DNA of 34,932 nucleotides, from assembly GCA_900319275.1 (NCBI GenBank), contig ONNS01000021.1, positions 1-34,932 on the forward strand. Direction: 5' to 3'. The translations under genes and the position numbers were made by a program. The stretch is from an uncultured Eubacteriales bacterium. Its GTDB lineage: Bacteria > Bacillota > Clostridia > Oscillospirales > Oscillospiraceae. The notes below the pieces were generated by a model. It searched no databases. It was not told the DNA's origin and saw only the letters and a program-made list of their open reading frames with translations. Shown here piece by piece: positions 17,403 through 23,485 of the stretch. Each line of letters opens with the position of its first letter. Position 1 is the first letter of the stretch.

Positions 17403-18689
17403 TCATGCCGACGCGTTATCCGGATCGCGCAGCTTATATTCGCTGTCCTCGTCGATCATCTCAAGAATAATGTCGGCGAAATAGGGGTCGAATTGCGTTC
17501 CTTTTCCTTTTTCGATCTGCTCGCGTACCGCTTCCTGCGTCATTGTCTTCCGGTAGCTGCGATTGCTGGTCATTGCATCATAGGCATCCGCTACTGCGAT
17601 AATACGCGCCTCCTCCGGGATTTCTCCGCCCTTCAGGCCGTCCGGGTATCCCCTGCCGTCATACCGCTCGTGATGCCATTTGGCCCCCACCGCGAGTTTC
17701 GGCAGTTCTTCGATCGTCTGCAGAATTTTGGCCCCTTTATCCGGATGGACCTTGATCTGCGCAAACTCCTCGTCCGTAAGCCTTCCGGGCTTGGTGATCA
17801 CGGCGTCGGAAACGCCGATCTTGCCCACGTCGTGCAGAAGGCCCATCATGTATATCTCACTCTGGGCAGCCTCCGAGTAATGGGCCCGTCTGGCGATCTC
17901 CCGGGCATACGCCGCCACACGGCTGGAGTGCCCCTTGGTATAGGCATCCTTGGCATCGATGGCCTCGGCAAGGACCTTGACGACGTGAATACTCTTCTGC
18001 AGGTTTCTGTGGTCGGGAATTTCAACGCCAATATAGAAGATATAGCTTCCGAGCGTCGCCCCGAAGGAAGTGAGAAACACGCCGCGCCTTTGAATCAGCT
18101 GAATAATAACGGCCAGCACGATCACGGAATACGCGAGCAGCGCCGTGAAGAGCGCCCGTTTTTCAAAGCTTTTGTGATAGCGGATGATGAGCGCCATGGT
18201 ATAGATGAGATAATAGAGCTCTACGGCATAGCCGATCAGGATCCGGCCCACGTTGGGAATCCCAATACTCTGCGCCCCGGCGCGGATCTGGAAGAACGCC
18301 TGCATAAACAGCGCCAGTGCATATACCGCGCTGACGGCAGCAAGGCCAGCGTTTACGTGTCCGACCCAGCTCTTTTCCTTGCTGCTTTTTACAAACGTCT
18401 CGAGATACAGCAGGACATAGTAGGTCAGGAACACATTCATCAGGATCGCCGCAAGCTGCAGGAAAATCTGAAACAGAAGCGGTGACTCAAACACCATTGA
18501 AACCCGGAAAAGATTATCCAGGATGCTCACGACCGTACCGCAGAGCGTCAGGATGACCATCGTGCGGAATTTCCTGTTGTTGTCGCGCTGCCTGTGCCCC
18601 AGTATCAGCAGCAGATTCAACAGCATCAGCTCAAAGATAAATGCCGCGATCCCGAAGGAAATCCTGAACCACGCCTGATCAGTCATCAT
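17403..18689 (-). CDS. Membrane HD-GYP domain protein, probable cyclic-di-GMP phosphodiesterase
   Basis: A 428-residue protein. The N-terminal about 225 residues contain about seven hydrophobic helices, forming a membrane sensor of unrecognised type. The C-terminal HD-GYP domain shows HSSRVAAYA, the metal-binding HD in LLHDVGKIG (near residue 285), HHERYDGRGYP (the GYP signature) and IIAVADAYDAM. Known HD-GYP enzymes cleave cyclic-di-GMP to pGpG and GMP. No GGDEF domain is present. The start is one of two consecutive ATGs behind GAAGGGAAC. A prepilin gene lies within about 2 kb; cyclic-di-GMP commonly controls type IV pili in Clostridia, but a direct link is inference. Confidence 0.9.
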   Translation of the reverse strand: MMTDQAWFRISFGIAAFIFELMLLNLLLILGHRQRDNNRKFRTMVILTLCGTVVSILDNLFRVSMVFESPLLFQIFLQLAAILMNVFLTYYVLLYLETFVKSSKEKSWVGHVNAGLAAVSAVYALALFMQAFFQIRAGAQSIGIPNVGRILIGYAVELYYLIYTMALIIRYHKSFEKRALFTALLAYSVIVLAVIIQLIQRRGVFLTSFGATLGSYIFYIGVEIPDHRNLQKSIHVVKVLAEAIDAKDAYTKGHSSRVAAYAREIARRAHYSEAAQSEIYMMGLLHDVGKIGVSDAVITKPGRLTDEEFAQIKVHPDKGAKILQTIEELPKLAVGAKWHHERYDGRGYPDGLKGGEIPEEARIIAVADAYDAMTSNRSYRKTMTQEAVREQIEKGKGTQFDPYFADIILEMIDEDSEYKLRDPDNASA

Positions 18690-18812
18690 GTTCCCTTCAC
18701 CCCTTCTTCCTCACAGCGTCGGAAATCCATGCCTTTTTTGCCGATAAAGATGCGTATGGTGGTCATCTCTCATTCCGGATGCTGCGTCCAATATCGCAAT
18801 GATTCAAATGGT

Positions 18813-19000
18813 ATAACTAAATCCCCGCGCGCATGAACTGCGCGCATGCGAAACGACGTTTCGCATGAAAAACACAGAATAATCTGTGTTTTTCGGGGAT
18901 AACGTTGCAACGTCGTCTCCAACTGGCGCACGGTGTGCGTCAGTTGCGGGCTACAAGCCCGCTTACGTCCGCCTTTGGCGGACGTGGAGACAAAGTTATT
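18813..19000. repeat. Structured double-cloverleaf repeat, copy A (complete)
   Basis: Two consecutive four-way-junction folds can be drawn. In the first, ATCCCCG (821-827 of this kilobase) pairs with CGGGGAT at 18894-18900 and encloses three hairpins: GCGCGC/GCGCGC, TGCGAAAC/GTTTCGCA and AAAAACACAG/CTGTGTTTTT. In the second, GTCTCC (18915-18920) pairs with GGAGAC (18986-18991) and encloses AACTGGCGC/GCGTCAGTT, GGGCT/AGCCC and ACGTCCGCC/GGCGGACGT. The ends carry inverted ATAACT/AGTTAT. A second copy of the left about 140 bp is at 27205. Non-coding and unassigned: a MITE-like element or a structured RNA. Confidence 0.7.
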
Positions 19001-19071
19001 ATAAAGATTTCTCGCAGTGTGTCAATACCAAATGAGCGCTATATTTGAACAATGCATCCCTACGCAAAAAG

Positions 19072-19100
19072 CCCAGGGAAAGCTCGGTGCCATCCCTGGG
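19072..19100 (-). terminator. Hairpin with minus-strand U-run
   Basis: Stem CCCAGGGA/TCCCTGGG with a 13-nt loop; on the minus strand it is followed by CTTTTTG. No minus-strand gene ends here, so it may insulate the HD-GYP region from antisense transcription or be a relic. The surrounding 19001-19160 holds no gene. Confidence 0.5.
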
Positions 19101-19167
19101 ATTGTCTGCTATAATTCAGATTTTTTCAAGAGGTTTTAGCCCTACCTACGCTTCCTGAAATTACCAG

Positions 19168-19223
19168 TTGATTTTTCTTCTCGCTTGCGTATAATAGAAG
19201 TAGGGATTTCCTACTTTCCTACA
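19168..19223 (+). promoter_or_regulatory. Promoter and candidate AbrB operator of the toxin-antitoxin pair
   Basis: TTGATT, 16 bp, TATAAT (19168-19195) lies 48 bp upstream of the antitoxin ATG. Right after the -10 box comes GTAGGGATTTCCTAC (19200-19214), an inverted repeat, and a third half-site CCTAC at 19219-19223. This is a fitting place for autorepression by the AbrB-type antitoxin. Confidence 0.65.
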
Positions 19224-19243
19224 TTGTGATTGGAGGTTTTTAT

Positions 19244-19519
19244 ATGGCAAGTACCGTATTCGTGAACGACGCGAGAGTCATGGCTAAGGGTCAGGTCACC
19301 ATTCCGAAAAATGTCCGCGCTGCCCTCGGGGTCGATAGCGGCGACCGTGTTACCTTCATCGTGGACGGAACTAATGTGCGCGTGGTTAACTCTGCCGTAT
19401 ATGCCCTGATGCGCTTTCAGGAGCAGATGAGCGGTGAGGCTGAGAAGGTTGGCCTGCTTAAAGAAGAAGCTGTTGCAGAATGGATCACGCAATCTCGCCG
19501 CGAGGATAATGCCGAATGA
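19244..19519 (+). CDS. AbrB/MazE-type antitoxin
   Basis: A 91-residue protein whose N-terminal half is a SpoVT/AbrB-type swapped-hairpin DNA-binding domain (AKGQVTIPKNVRAALGVDSGDRV is the signature). The C-terminal half is a helical, acidic tail that would bind the toxin. It should repress its own operon and neutralise the PIN toxin encoded by the next gene, whose ATG overlaps this stop codon (ATGA). A GTG at 19226 is in frame, but GGAGG sits 7 nt before the ATG at 19244, which is taken as start. The downstream toxin reading frame is broken, so this antitoxin may now be an orphan. Confidence 0.85.
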   Translation: MASTVFVNDARVMAKGQVTIPKNVRAALGVDSGDRVTFIVDGTNVRVVNSAVYALMRFQEQMSGEAEKVGLLKEEAVAEWITQSRREDNAE

Positions 19520-19917
19520 GGATAATGATCGACACCAACATCTTCATCTCTGCTGCACTCTTTCCGAAAGGACGTGCTGCAGAAGCTCTGTACAAGGCAT
19601 TGGTAGCTCCGTATCAGCCTGTAGTCTGCGATTATGTAATCGATGAGTTGCATCGGAAGTTCCGAGAATAGTTCCCGGACTGCACTGTTGAGCTTGAAGC
19701 ATTTCTCTACACAGCGCTGCCCGCTTTTGACATCGTTCCCACTCCGGAAGAGGCAGTTGAGGCTGAGACAAAAATCCGCGATCCAAAGGATCGTCCAATT
19801 CTCCGTGCCGCCCTCGATGCAGGTGCTGATTTGTTCCTCACCGGTGACAAGGACTTTCTTGAATCCACCGTAAAGGACCCGCGCATTATTAGCGTTCAGG
19901 CATTTCTCGATATGTGA
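19516..19917 (+). pseudogene. PIN-domain toxin (VapC-like) interrupted by an in-frame TAG
   Basis: The frame begins MRIMIDTNIFISAALFP, a typical PIN ribonuclease start with the first catalytic Asp, and continues through DYVIDELHRKFRE. A TAG at codon 52 (19669-19671) follows. The same frame then runs on without a gap as FPDCTVELEAF, KIRDPKDRPILRAALDAGAD, LFLTGDKDFL and ends at a TGA after 134 codons. Those later segments hold the remaining PIN acidic residues, so the truncated 51-residue product should be inactive. A single base change (from AAG, CAG or similar) explains it. It is coupled to the antitoxin by an ATGA overlap. A read error cannot be excluded. Confidence 0.8.
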
Positions 19918-20035
19918 TTGAGCAGCCATCGCAAGGTAACTGTTCTTCATATATGACCAAAAGAGCCGGACTGCCCGCTTGGTTGCAAAAACGCAATATT
20001 GCGCAAAATGAAGGGTTGGTGGATGTGAGGCTGAT

Positions 20036-20482
20036 TTGGCTTCCGGGAGCAGTATTGCAACAAGATTAGAAACTCACAGACGGGCAGAATATCCCGGCTC
20101 GAAGGCCGTGCTGGTAGCGATCGCGATTCCTACATTTACATCTCAGTTAGAGAAAGCGCGTGAAGGCACAGATGCAGCTAATATCCGTTCTAAGTATGCT
20201 GAAGTTATGACCCAAATTCTTACAGATAATCAGAGCGCAATTACTGCCAGTTACGATGTTGTCCTTTCTCAAACAGTTGATGGTTGGCAGAACAAGGATA
20301 TTAAGGAAAGCCTCGGAAAGCTGGCACAGGCTGGAAATGCTACCACAGGCGAACTGAAGGTTGATGTTTCTGCTATTGTCGCTGATAATGTCGGATTAAA
20401 AGGAAAGAAAGTTCAGTTTGCTTATGCCCTTGCTGCTACGTCAGATCCCGCAACCCTGATACTTAGTCTTGCGGATGCGTGA
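20036..20482 (+). pseudogene. Headless type IV pilin fragment
   Basis: From about 20105 the frame reads AVLVAIAIPTFTSQLEKAREGTDAANIRSKYAEVMTQ, which matches the intact prepilin at 20685-21098 from the middle of its N-terminal helix onward. It then has its own C-terminal domain of about 100 residues with no cysteines, ending ILSLADA. The leader (basic head, Gly, Phe methylation site and first half of the helix) is missing and replaced by unrelated sequence. The only in-frame start is a TTG at 20036 without a ribosome binding site. It cannot be processed by prepilin peptidase as it stands. The fragment has lower GC than most neighbours. It is either a decayed gene or a promoterless cassette. 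Confidence 0.7.
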
Positions 20483-20561
20483 TAAGAATATTTAGCCGAA
20501 AATACAAAAAAGTAAATCGTTGCCGCCCCTCCTCTCCGGGAAAGGGAGTAGGGTGGCTCAC

Positions 20562-20595
20562 AAAAGCCCTGTCCAAGCATTCGGATAGGGCTTTT
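20562..20595. terminator. Terminator hairpin between convergent pilin loci
   Basis: Stem AAAAGCCCTGTCC/GGATAGGGCTTTT with an 8-nt loop; plus-strand read ends CTTTTCTCTT, and the minus-strand read also ends in GCTTTTG. It can act in both directions between the pilin fragment and the prepilin gene. Confidence 0.75.
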
Positions 20596-20605
20596 CTCTT
20601 GGCAT

Positions 20606-20645
20606 AAAGAAGAGCACCCTCGCATGCTTGAGAGTGCTCTTCTTT
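20606..20645. terminator. Second terminator hairpin in the pilin intergenic region
   Basis: 12-bp perfect stem AAAGAAGAGCAC and complement, with an internal extension through CTC/GAG. Plus-strand read ends TTCTTTCTGTTC. A third hairpin, CAGGCC/GGCCTG at 20653-20672, lies between it and the prepilin stop. Confidence 0.65.
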
Positions 20646-20684
20646 CTGTTCTCAGGCCTTCCCGGGGGCCTGAATAGTTTTTGA

Positions 20685-21098
20685 TTATGACTGTACGAAG
20701 GTGATTTCAACCTTTGCAGGATTGGTTCCATCTGCTGGAGTGTAAGTTACGGTTGCGGTCTTTCCAGCCTTCGGAGTGTTTGTGACAGTCGGATCAATGT
20801 GATCGCCACCACTGATGGTTCCAGCACCGCCAAGATTAGGAGTAGGACTGGTCTGCCAGCCGTCTTCTTTCTGCTGCAGGGTAACGGTTTCAGTAATAGT
20901 AGCACTTGCTTCAGTGCTCGTGAGGGCTTTGGTCATGACTTCGGCGTATGCAGAGCGGATGTTGGCAGCGTCGGTAGCCTCACGGGCCTTCTCGAGCTGG
21001 GCCGTGAACACGGGGATAGCAATAGCGACGAGGACGGCGATGATCGCAACGACGATCAGGAGCTCAGCAAGGGTAAAACCACGATTGTTCTTTTTCAA
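20685..21098 (-). CDS. Type IV prepilin / major pilin-like protein
   Basis: A 137-residue prepilin. The leader MKKNNRG is cut before the methylated Phe in GFTLAELLIVVAIIAVLVAIAIP, the classic type IV N-terminal helix with Glu at mature position 5. The helix continues as QLEKAREATDAANIRSAYAEVMTKAL. The C-terminal about 75 residues form a small, Thr/Gly-rich domain without cysteines. The start is a TTG with GGAGGA 7 nt upstream. It would be inserted in the membrane and assembled by pilus machinery, none of which is in this window. Convergent to it lies a truncated paralogue. The leader has two overlapping hairpins (21126-21154 and 21152-21182). Confidence 0.9.
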   Translation of the reverse strand: MKKNNRGFTLAELLIVVAIIAVLVAIAIPVFTAQLEKAREATDAANIRSAYAEVMTKALTSTEASATITETVTLQQKEDGWQTSPTPNLGGAGTISGGDHIDPTVTNTPKAGKTATVTYTPADGTNPAKVEITFVQS

Positions 21099-21282
21099 GT
21101 TAAAATCCTCCTTTAGTTATAAAATCGCGGAATAAGTTTTCAGTTCACTCCGCGTTTTTGACAAAAGCAAACACGAAAACGCATCGTGAAGCTGGTTTAT
21201 TTCAAGACTACCGGGAATAGTCTTAAAATACAAAATTGAAACAGGACCCGGATCTCGTGACAGCGCCTGAGAGCGGCAGCAT

Positions 21283-21406
21283 AGCCTCCCTCTCTGAGGG
21301 AGGTGGCACGGCACGTCTCACGCAAGTGCCGTGACGGAAGGAGCCTCCGGGGACTCCCTCAGTCGCGTCGGCCAGCCGCCGCGACAGCTCCCTCAAAGAG
21401 GGAGCC
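21283..21406. mobile_element. MITE-like repeat with GCTCCCTC ends
   Basis: The left end CCTCCCTCTCTGAGGGAGG and right end CTCCCTCAAAGAGGGAG are each palindromic and are imperfect inverted copies of each other, around a GC-rich core with hairpin GGCAC/GTGCC. Such about 120-bp elements with TCCCTC-rich ends are frequent in gut Firmicutes intergenic DNA. There is no coding capacity, so any movement would rely on a transposase elsewhere. Confidence 0.55.
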
Positions 21407-21424
21407 AAGAGCAGTCTGCGCACT

Positions 21425-21500
21425 CGTAGGGAGCGATCCCCAGATCGCTCCGCGGTCTTCCGGCATGATCCACGGAGGCATCAGGGGATGCCTCCCTACG
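21425..21500. mobile_element. Short repeat with CGTAGGGAG inverted ends
   Basis: Inverted ends CGTAGGGAG/CTCCCTACG enclose two hairpins, GAGCGATC/GATCGCTC and GGCATC/GATGCC. The terminal CGTAGGG/CCCTACG is shared with the element at 28824-28939. Non-coding, lying between the HA-domain gene and the preceding repeat. Confidence 0.5.
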
Positions 21501-21544
21501 CCGGCGCGCAGCGGGATGTCCGGTCGCCCTTACGCAGAGGCACT

Positions 21545-22459
21545 TCAGCCGACTCGCGGTCTGGCCGCTTCGATGCCCAGGCGGGACAGCTTTTCGACCT
21601 TGTCGGCAGGTAGCTTTCCCTCGGCCATATTTTGACGCTGCGTGCCGATCCAGCCGCTCATCGAGCGTCCGTCCGGGCTTCTCATGCCGCGCGGCCATAG
21701 TGGGAGACGCTGATTCTTCTCGCAATAGGCGGCGATGCAGCGGTACATGCTCTCCCAGGCCTCGCCGCGCTCGGCGGTCGGTTCCCAGATCATGCCGATG
21801 CTGTTGAGGCGGTCGACCTGGCCCTGCGTCAGGGTCTGGCCCGGCTTGCGGCCCATGTAGATATCGCGCTGTTTATAGATCCAGTAGCCCAGCTTGCCGC
21901 CGTCGGGCGTCAGCTCGTCGAGACGGACCATCAGATGGCCGTGCGCGCGGTAGTAGTCTTCCGCGTCGGCAAACCAGTCGTCCCAGCTGCGCGGCTTTGT
22001 CTTCAGACGCCAGTTCACGCCGCGAGCCTCCAGCGCCTTGATTTCGCGCTCGGTCAACTTTCCGGCGGCATAACGCAGGCGCTGCTTGACCAGCCAGTCG
22101 CCGAGACCCGCGCCGCCGCACTCATACTCGTGCGGCACGTCGATATTGCCGTGTTCCGTGGCGTAGGCGTCCAGCAGGGACAGCCATTCCTCCCAGCAGC
22201 GCCGGGTTTCCAGCTTCCAAACCATGCCGATCTGCTCGAGATACGCGATCTGCACGGCGTCAAGCGCGCCGTTGATGCTTGCGACACGGTTATACTTTGC
22301 GCGCTGCCGCTCGATCCAACGGCCAAGCTTTTCCCCCGCGGGGCAGACATAGTCCTTCGGGATCAGCAGATCTCCGTGTTCCTCATAGTAGCGCTCAGCC
22401 AGCAGATACCATTCCTCCCAGTCCATGGCATTCCGCCGCATCCTTTTATTTTTCGGCAC
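21545..22459 (-). CDS. Stand-alone protein of four helicase-associated (HA) domains
   Basis: About 304 residues made of four tandem repeats of some 70 residues, each with the pattern of the PF03457 helicase-associated domain: W-x-x-W/M near the start (DWEEWYLLAERYYEEHG, CWEEWLSLLDAYATEHG, SWDDWFADAEDYYRAHG, AWESMYRCIAAYCEKNQ), then LGxWIxxQR and a closing LxxIGMxW. No helicase, nuclease or other domain is attached. HA repeats are presumed nucleic-acid binding because of their place in helicases. The start is taken as GTG at 22459, with AGGAGAGG upstream, rather than the ATG at 22483. A candidate invertible promoter begins 75 bp upstream. Function unknown; a regulator is a guess. Confidence 0.8.
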   Translation of the reverse strand: MPKNKRMRRNAMDWEEWYLLAERYYEEHGDLLIPKDYVCPAGEKLGRWIERQRAKYNRVASINGALDAVQIAYLEQIGMVWKLETRRCWEEWLSLLDAYATEHGNIDVPHEYECGGAGLGDWLVKQRLRYAAGKLTEREIKALEARGVNWRLKTKPRSWDDWFADAEDYYRAHGHLMVRLDELTPDGGKLGYWIYKQRDIYMGRKPGQTLTQGQVDRLNSIGMIWEPTAERGEAWESMYRCIAAYCEKNQRLPLWPRGMRSPDGRSMSGWIGTQRQNMAEGKLPADKVEKLSRLGIEAARPRVG

Positions 22460-22533
22460 GGTGCAAACCTCTCCTTCCGGCACAGGCTGCTCAAACGGAT
22501 TGAGCCGGTACTGTCAGCGGGTCTGCAAATGTT

Positions 22534-22687
22534 AAAATGTGTACATTTTTGGAATCTCGGCTATTAATGCCATACCTATCCAATTCTTCGTGAAAAGCTT
22601 TGAATATTGTATTGATTTTCAATACGAGCTGTGCTATAATGACTGTGAACAAATAAGAAAAGATGGGTCTCAAAATGTACACATTTT
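22534..22687. promoter_or_regulatory. Candidate invertible promoter segment with inverted recombination sites
   Basis: Left site AAAATGT-GT-ACATTTT (22534-22549) and right site AAAATGT-AC-ACATTTT (22672-22687) have identical perfect half-sites and complementary central dinucleotides, so they are in inverted orientation. Serine recombinases exchange strands at just such a 2-bp centre within a dyad. The 122 bp between them hold one strong promoter. A serine recombinase gene ends 20 bp to the right, and the HA-domain gene starts 75 bp to the left, reading leftward. Inversion would place the -10 box at about 22581-22586 facing that gene. Activity has not been shown. Confidence 0.6.
22612..22640 (+). 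promoter_or_regulatory. Sigma-A promoter inside the inverted-repeat segment
   Basis: TTGATT, 17 bp, TATAAT with a TGC extension directly before the -10 box. The -35 box is covered by the small dyad GTATTGA-TTT-TCAATAC (22610-22626), a possible operator. In the present orientation transcription would begin near 22647 and run into a hairpin after about 16 nt. Confidence 0.75.
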
Positions 22688-22696
22688 GAGACCCAT
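22663..22696. terminator. Bidirectional terminator containing the right recombination site
   Basis: 16-bp perfect arms ATGGGTCTCAAAATGT and complement around the central AC. The plus strand continues TTATTGTTTTTTAT, and the minus strand continues CTTTTCTTATTT. It can end both the short promoter transcript and the recombinase message, and its core is the right-hand dyad site. Confidence 0.75.
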
Positions 22697-22706
22697 TTAT
22701 TGTTTT

Positions 22707-23318
22707 TTATACTTTTTCATACTCTTTTACGCGATGATAAAAGGTCGACCGTGCGACGCCGCAGGCTGCGGCAGCTTCGCCGGCGCTGATCGCGCCCCCC
22801 TTCCATTGCTCATACACCTCCCGAAAATTGTCCGGCATGGGCCGCGGCGGACGCCCGAAGCGAACGCCGCGCGCCTTGGCCGCCGCGATCCCCTCGGCCT
22901 GGCGCTGACGAATGTTTGTTCTTTCATTCTCTGCGACAAAGGAGAGGACCTGCAGTACAATATCGCTGAGAAAGGTGCCAACCAGATCTTTACCCCTCCG
23001 CGTATCCAGCAGCGGCATATCCAGTACGCAGATGTCCACGCCCTTGTCTTTCGTGAGTGCGCGCCATTCATGCTGGATCGCTTCATAGTTTCTGCCCAGA
23101 CGGTCGATGCTCTTGATAAATAGCAGATCGTCTTTTTTCATTTTTCGCAGCATTTTCTTGTATTGCGGACGCGCAAAATCCTTGCCGGACTGCTTGTCCA
23201 GAAAGATATTGCCTGCCGGAACACCGGCCTTGCGCATGGCGATCATCTGCCGGTCCTCGTTTTGTTCTTTGGTACTGACCCGTACATAGCCGTAAACCGT
23301 ACCCGGAATACCGATCAT
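22707..23318 (-). CDS. Serine recombinase, Hin/Pin/resolvase type
   Basis: A 203-residue small serine recombinase. The catalytic Ser is in YGYVRVSTKEQ (S15), the nearby arginines in SIDRLGRN, and the long linker helix runs through VLSFVAENERTNIRQRQAEGI. A C-terminal helix-turn-helix follows (ISAGEAAAACGVARSTFYHRV) after the GRPPRP hinge typical of invertases and resolvases. Size fits site-specific invertases rather than large integrases. The annotated ATG is immediately next to AGGAG, which is tight, so the true initiation codon may lie a few residues inside. No transposase partner is seen. Its 3' end is 20 bp from the candidate inverted sites, which suggests that it acts there. Confidence 0.9.
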   Translation of the reverse strand: MIGIPGTVYGYVRVSTKEQNEDRQMIAMRKAGVPAGNIFLDKQSGKDFARPQYKKMLRKMKKDDLLFIKSIDRLGRNYEAIQHEWRALTKDKGVDICVLDMPLLDTRRGKDLVGTFLSDIVLQVLSFVAENERTNIRQRQAEGIAAAKARGVRFGRPPRPMPDNFREVYEQWKGGAISAGEAAAACGVARSTFYHRVKEYEKV

Positions 23319-23430
23319 CTCCTTTTATCCCCGTTTTTGTGTATGTCCCATGCCGTGCCCGTCGTGGCGATCCGGGAAGCGCCGCCCGGTGGCATGGTAC
23401 AGATTACCATACCGGCAGTAAATAATAAAA

Positions 23431-23464
23431 GCCCCCGGCGAATGGAGGCCATTTCGCCGGAGGC
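23431..23464 (-). terminator. Terminator of the Tat-flavoprotein operon
   Basis: 12-nt arms GCCCCCGGCGAA/TTCGCCGGAGGC (one mismatch) with a 10-nt loop; the minus-strand read continues TTTTATTATTTAC. It lies 22 bp past the flavoprotein stop. Confidence 0.85.
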
Positions 23465-23485
23465 TGTAATCTATGACTGTTATGC

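Noticed and set aside
18821-18900. tRNA-like cloverleaf with a 7-bp closing stem
   Set aside because: It lacks the T-loop GTTCRA, the D-loop GG, a 7-nt anticodon loop and a usable discriminator, and arm lengths are wrong. Kept as a structured repeat instead.
19953-20069. 38-codon plus-strand frame after the PIN gene
   Set aside because: No ribosome binding site and no recognisable motif; it overlaps the start of the pilin fragment in another frame.
21099-21250. Cyclic-di-GMP riboswitch before the prepilin gene
   Set aside because: This is a common location for it in Clostridia, but the conserved GGACGCAAAGCC-type core and tetraloop/receptor pattern are not present.
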